Below, in pieces: positions 62,776-64,000 of a DNA stretch of 64,000 nt. This DNA is from Dehalococcoidia bacterium (lineage in GTDB: Bacteria > Chloroflexota > Dehalococcoidia > Lucifugimonadales > UBA6952). The position numbers and the translations under genes are program-made. Position 1 is the stretch's first letter. Each line of letters opens with the position of its first letter. Under the pieces are notes generated by a model. It saw nothing but the letters and a program-made list of their open reading frames with translations. It did no database searches and was not told the origin of the DNA. The stretch is taken from positions 1-64,000 of the forward strand of contig JAKUQA010000002.1 of assembly GCA_022450525.1 (NCBI GenBank). Direction: 5' to 3'.

Positions 62776-63852
62776 CTATTTTATACGATTTTCTGGAATA
62801 TTTACCCAAGAACTCATTTCATGCGATTCAGATGTAGCCTCTGATCTACAAACATAATTTGGTGATAATTGATCTATACTAGTTACACCTAATAGAGCCA
62901 TAGCGATTGTTAATTCTTCTTCTAAGATTTCCAGAACTCTTATTAATCCGTCTTTTCCATTAGCTGCTAATCCGAGACATTGCATTTTACCAATAGCAAC
63001 CGAATTTGCACCTAATGATATTGCTTTTGCAATATCACTTCCTCGCTGGACTCCACCATCAAGAACTATTTCAGCTCTACCTTGTATAGCATCTACAATT
63101 TCAGGTAGCATTTCCATACTTCCTTGGCCATAATCTAATTGACGTCCTCCGTGATTTGACACCCAAACAACCTTTGCATCATGCTCTACCGCGAGTTTTG
63201 CGTCTTCTCCGGTTGCAATGCCTTTTAATAGTAATGGCATATCCGCATATTCTGCAATTTTATTAATAGTTTCCCATGTTACTGATGCTGCATATTTAGG
63301 ATCAGGTGGAGTTCTTCTTGAGTGTGGGAAAAATCTAGTCATCATAGGTCTCTCTCTTCTACTATAGTGAGCAGTATCAACAGTTATACAGAGAGCTTTA
63401 TACCCAGATTCTTTTACTCTATTAATCATAGAAGTAATCCAATTCCAGTCTCCATGGATATATAATTGAAATACTTTTGGGTTATTAGCAGTTGTAGATA
63501 TTTCCTCTAAGCTTGGAGAGCTTACTGAACTTATCACGTCAATTATTCCAAATTCATTTGCAGCCAATGTGGCCGCAGCAGCTCCATTTTCTGTAAATGT
63601 TTCTTGAGAACCTATTGGAGCTAGTATCACTGGCATTTTTGAATTAAATCCAAGAATCGTATTGGATGTGTCAATATTTGAAACATCCACTAAAACACGA
63701 GGTCTAAAAGCTAGTCTATCAAAAGCTAGTCTATTTCGTCTCATAGTTGTTTCAGACTCAGAGCCTCCAATTAAATAATCCCATGCTCCTTGAGAAAGAT
63801 TTTTTCTAGCAGCTCGTATAATCTCTTCATTACTTACATATTTCATAGTCAT
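62776..63852 (-). CDS. FMN-dependent alpha-hydroxyacid oxidase / dehydrogenase
   Basis: 358 residues, the lactate/glycolate oxidase fold. FQLYIHGDWNW has the substrate Tyr; WVSNHGGRQLDYG carries the catalytic His and Arg, and VLDGGVQRGSDIAKAISLGANSVAIGK the FMN phosphate site. The N-terminal DYLIGGSESETTMRRNR is typical. It would oxidise an L-2-hydroxy acid. Two D-2-hydroxyacid dehydrogenases and the large GlcD-type enzyme (759) in this window act on the D side. AAAGGG precedes the ATG. Confidence 0.92.
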   Translation of the reverse strand: MTMKYVSNEEIIRAARKNLSQGAWDYLIGGSESETTMRRNRLAFDRLAFRPRVLVDVSNIDTSNTILGFNSKMPVILAPIGSQETFTENGAAAATLAANEFGIIDVISSVSSPSLEEISTTANNPKVFQLYIHGDWNWITSMINRVKESGYKALCITVDTAHYSRRERPMMTRFFPHSRRTPPDPKYAASVTWETINKIAEYADMPLLLKGIATGEDAKLAVEHDAKVVWVSNHGGRQLDYGQGSMEMLPEIVDAIQGRAEIVLDGGVQRGSDIAKAISLGANSVAIGKMQCLGLAANGKDGLIRVLEILEEELTIAMALLGVTSIDQLSPNYVCRSEATSESHEMSSWVNIPENRIK

Positions 63853-63863
63853 TATTATGCCCT

Positions 63864-64000
63864 TTAATAATTTAAGTTTACATTTTGCATCAAATTTACT
63901 GTGGTGCTTATCGTAATATCTTCTCGATTTTTTCTCAATATTTTTTCTGTTTCTGTTAATTCTTTTGACGACTCTGGTGCATTTGCAAATGATAATCCGT
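63864..64000 (-). CDS. C-terminal end of an unidentified protein (cut by window edge)
   Basis: One minus-strand frame is open from base 64000 to a TAA at 63864-63866, giving about 45 residues ending TISTTVNLMQNVNLNY with a charged helix before it (SSKELTETEKILRKNRED). The other two frames have stops. It lies 11 bp upstream of the hydroxyacid oxidase gene in the same direction, which fits an operon. Too short to assign. Confidence 0.5.
   Translation of the reverse strand, partial: GLSFANAPESSKELTETEKILRKNREDITISTTVNLMQNVNLNY

Noticed and set aside
1-64000. CRISPR array, IS element, integrase, toxin-antitoxin or defence island
   Set aside because: No direct-repeat array, transposase or integrase motif or defence-gene family was seen; the only long repeat is the 57-bp unit in rpsB.

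Overview
The window is AT-rich, densely packed bacterial DNA with short intergenic gaps, many UUG/GUG starts and several genes sharing stop-codon bases. The best guess is a streamlined, probably marine Chloroflexota (SAR202 / Dehalococcoidia-like). This rests on gene content, not on a marker search: a Thr/Ser-rich substrate-binding lipoprotein with a Cys-Gly-Gly-Asp-Asp start, a short EF-Ts, and many side-chain and organic-acid oxidation families (SDR, acyl-CoA dehydrogenase, HyuA, mandelate-racemase-type enolase, D-2-hydroxyacid dehydrogenases, alpha-hydroxyacid oxidase, PEP-mutase/isocitrate-lyase family). No rRNA, insertion sequence, prophage or CRISPR array was seen.

Layout. 1-3.6 kb: edge-truncated solute-binding lipoprotein and a large FAD/Fe-S dehydrogenase. 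3.8-5.3 kb: trxA, a selenocysteine tRNA (UCA anticodon), a P-loop kinase and a membrane protein, all on +. 5.3-12 kb: exporter, an atypical SDR, then a minus-strand catabolic run (PEP-mutase-like lyase, D-2-hydroxyacid dehydrogenase, DapA-like aldolase, VOC protein, cation/proton antiporter) and tRNA-Arg(UCG). 12.2-19.7 kb: mixed singletons, including DppA-like peptidase, acyl-ACP desaturase with a CRP-like operator, TrhO, a flavoprotein and a GDPD-like protein. 19.8-30.8 kb: serS-nudix-lysS, divergent purF-purM-purH-GT2, then tilS and a CBS/CorC membrane protein. 31-35 kb: two tandem SDRs, MFS transporter, IMPase-like protein. 35.1-40.4 kb: the nusA-ylxR-infB-rbfA-truB operon with its own promoter and a leader terminator. 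40.5-43.4 kb: acyl-CoA dehydrogenase and proS. 43.4-51 kb: the core run rpsB-tsf-pyrH-frr-uppS-cdsA-dxr-rseP-ispG. 51-55.3 kb: lipoprotein, cysteine desulfurase, Ca2+/cation exchanger and M20 amidohydrolase. 55.3-64 kb: OCD-family enzyme, then D-2-hydroxyacid dehydrogenase-HyuA-enolase on +, then threonine synthase, AzlCD and an alpha-hydroxyacid oxidase on -.

The translation/isoprenoid/phospholipid blocks are ordinary in content. The points most worth a second look are: the tRNA-Sec set between trxA and a P-loop kinase; probable AUU starts for pyrH and perhaps purF; the nusA leader attenuator; a tandem SDR pair in which one copy has lost the catalytic Lys; an SDR lacking Ser and Tyr; an enolase-superfamily protein lacking the third metal ligand; and a perfect CRP-type palindrome at the desaturase promoter. 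I did not find one coherent wholly new system. All functional assignments are from motifs read by eye.
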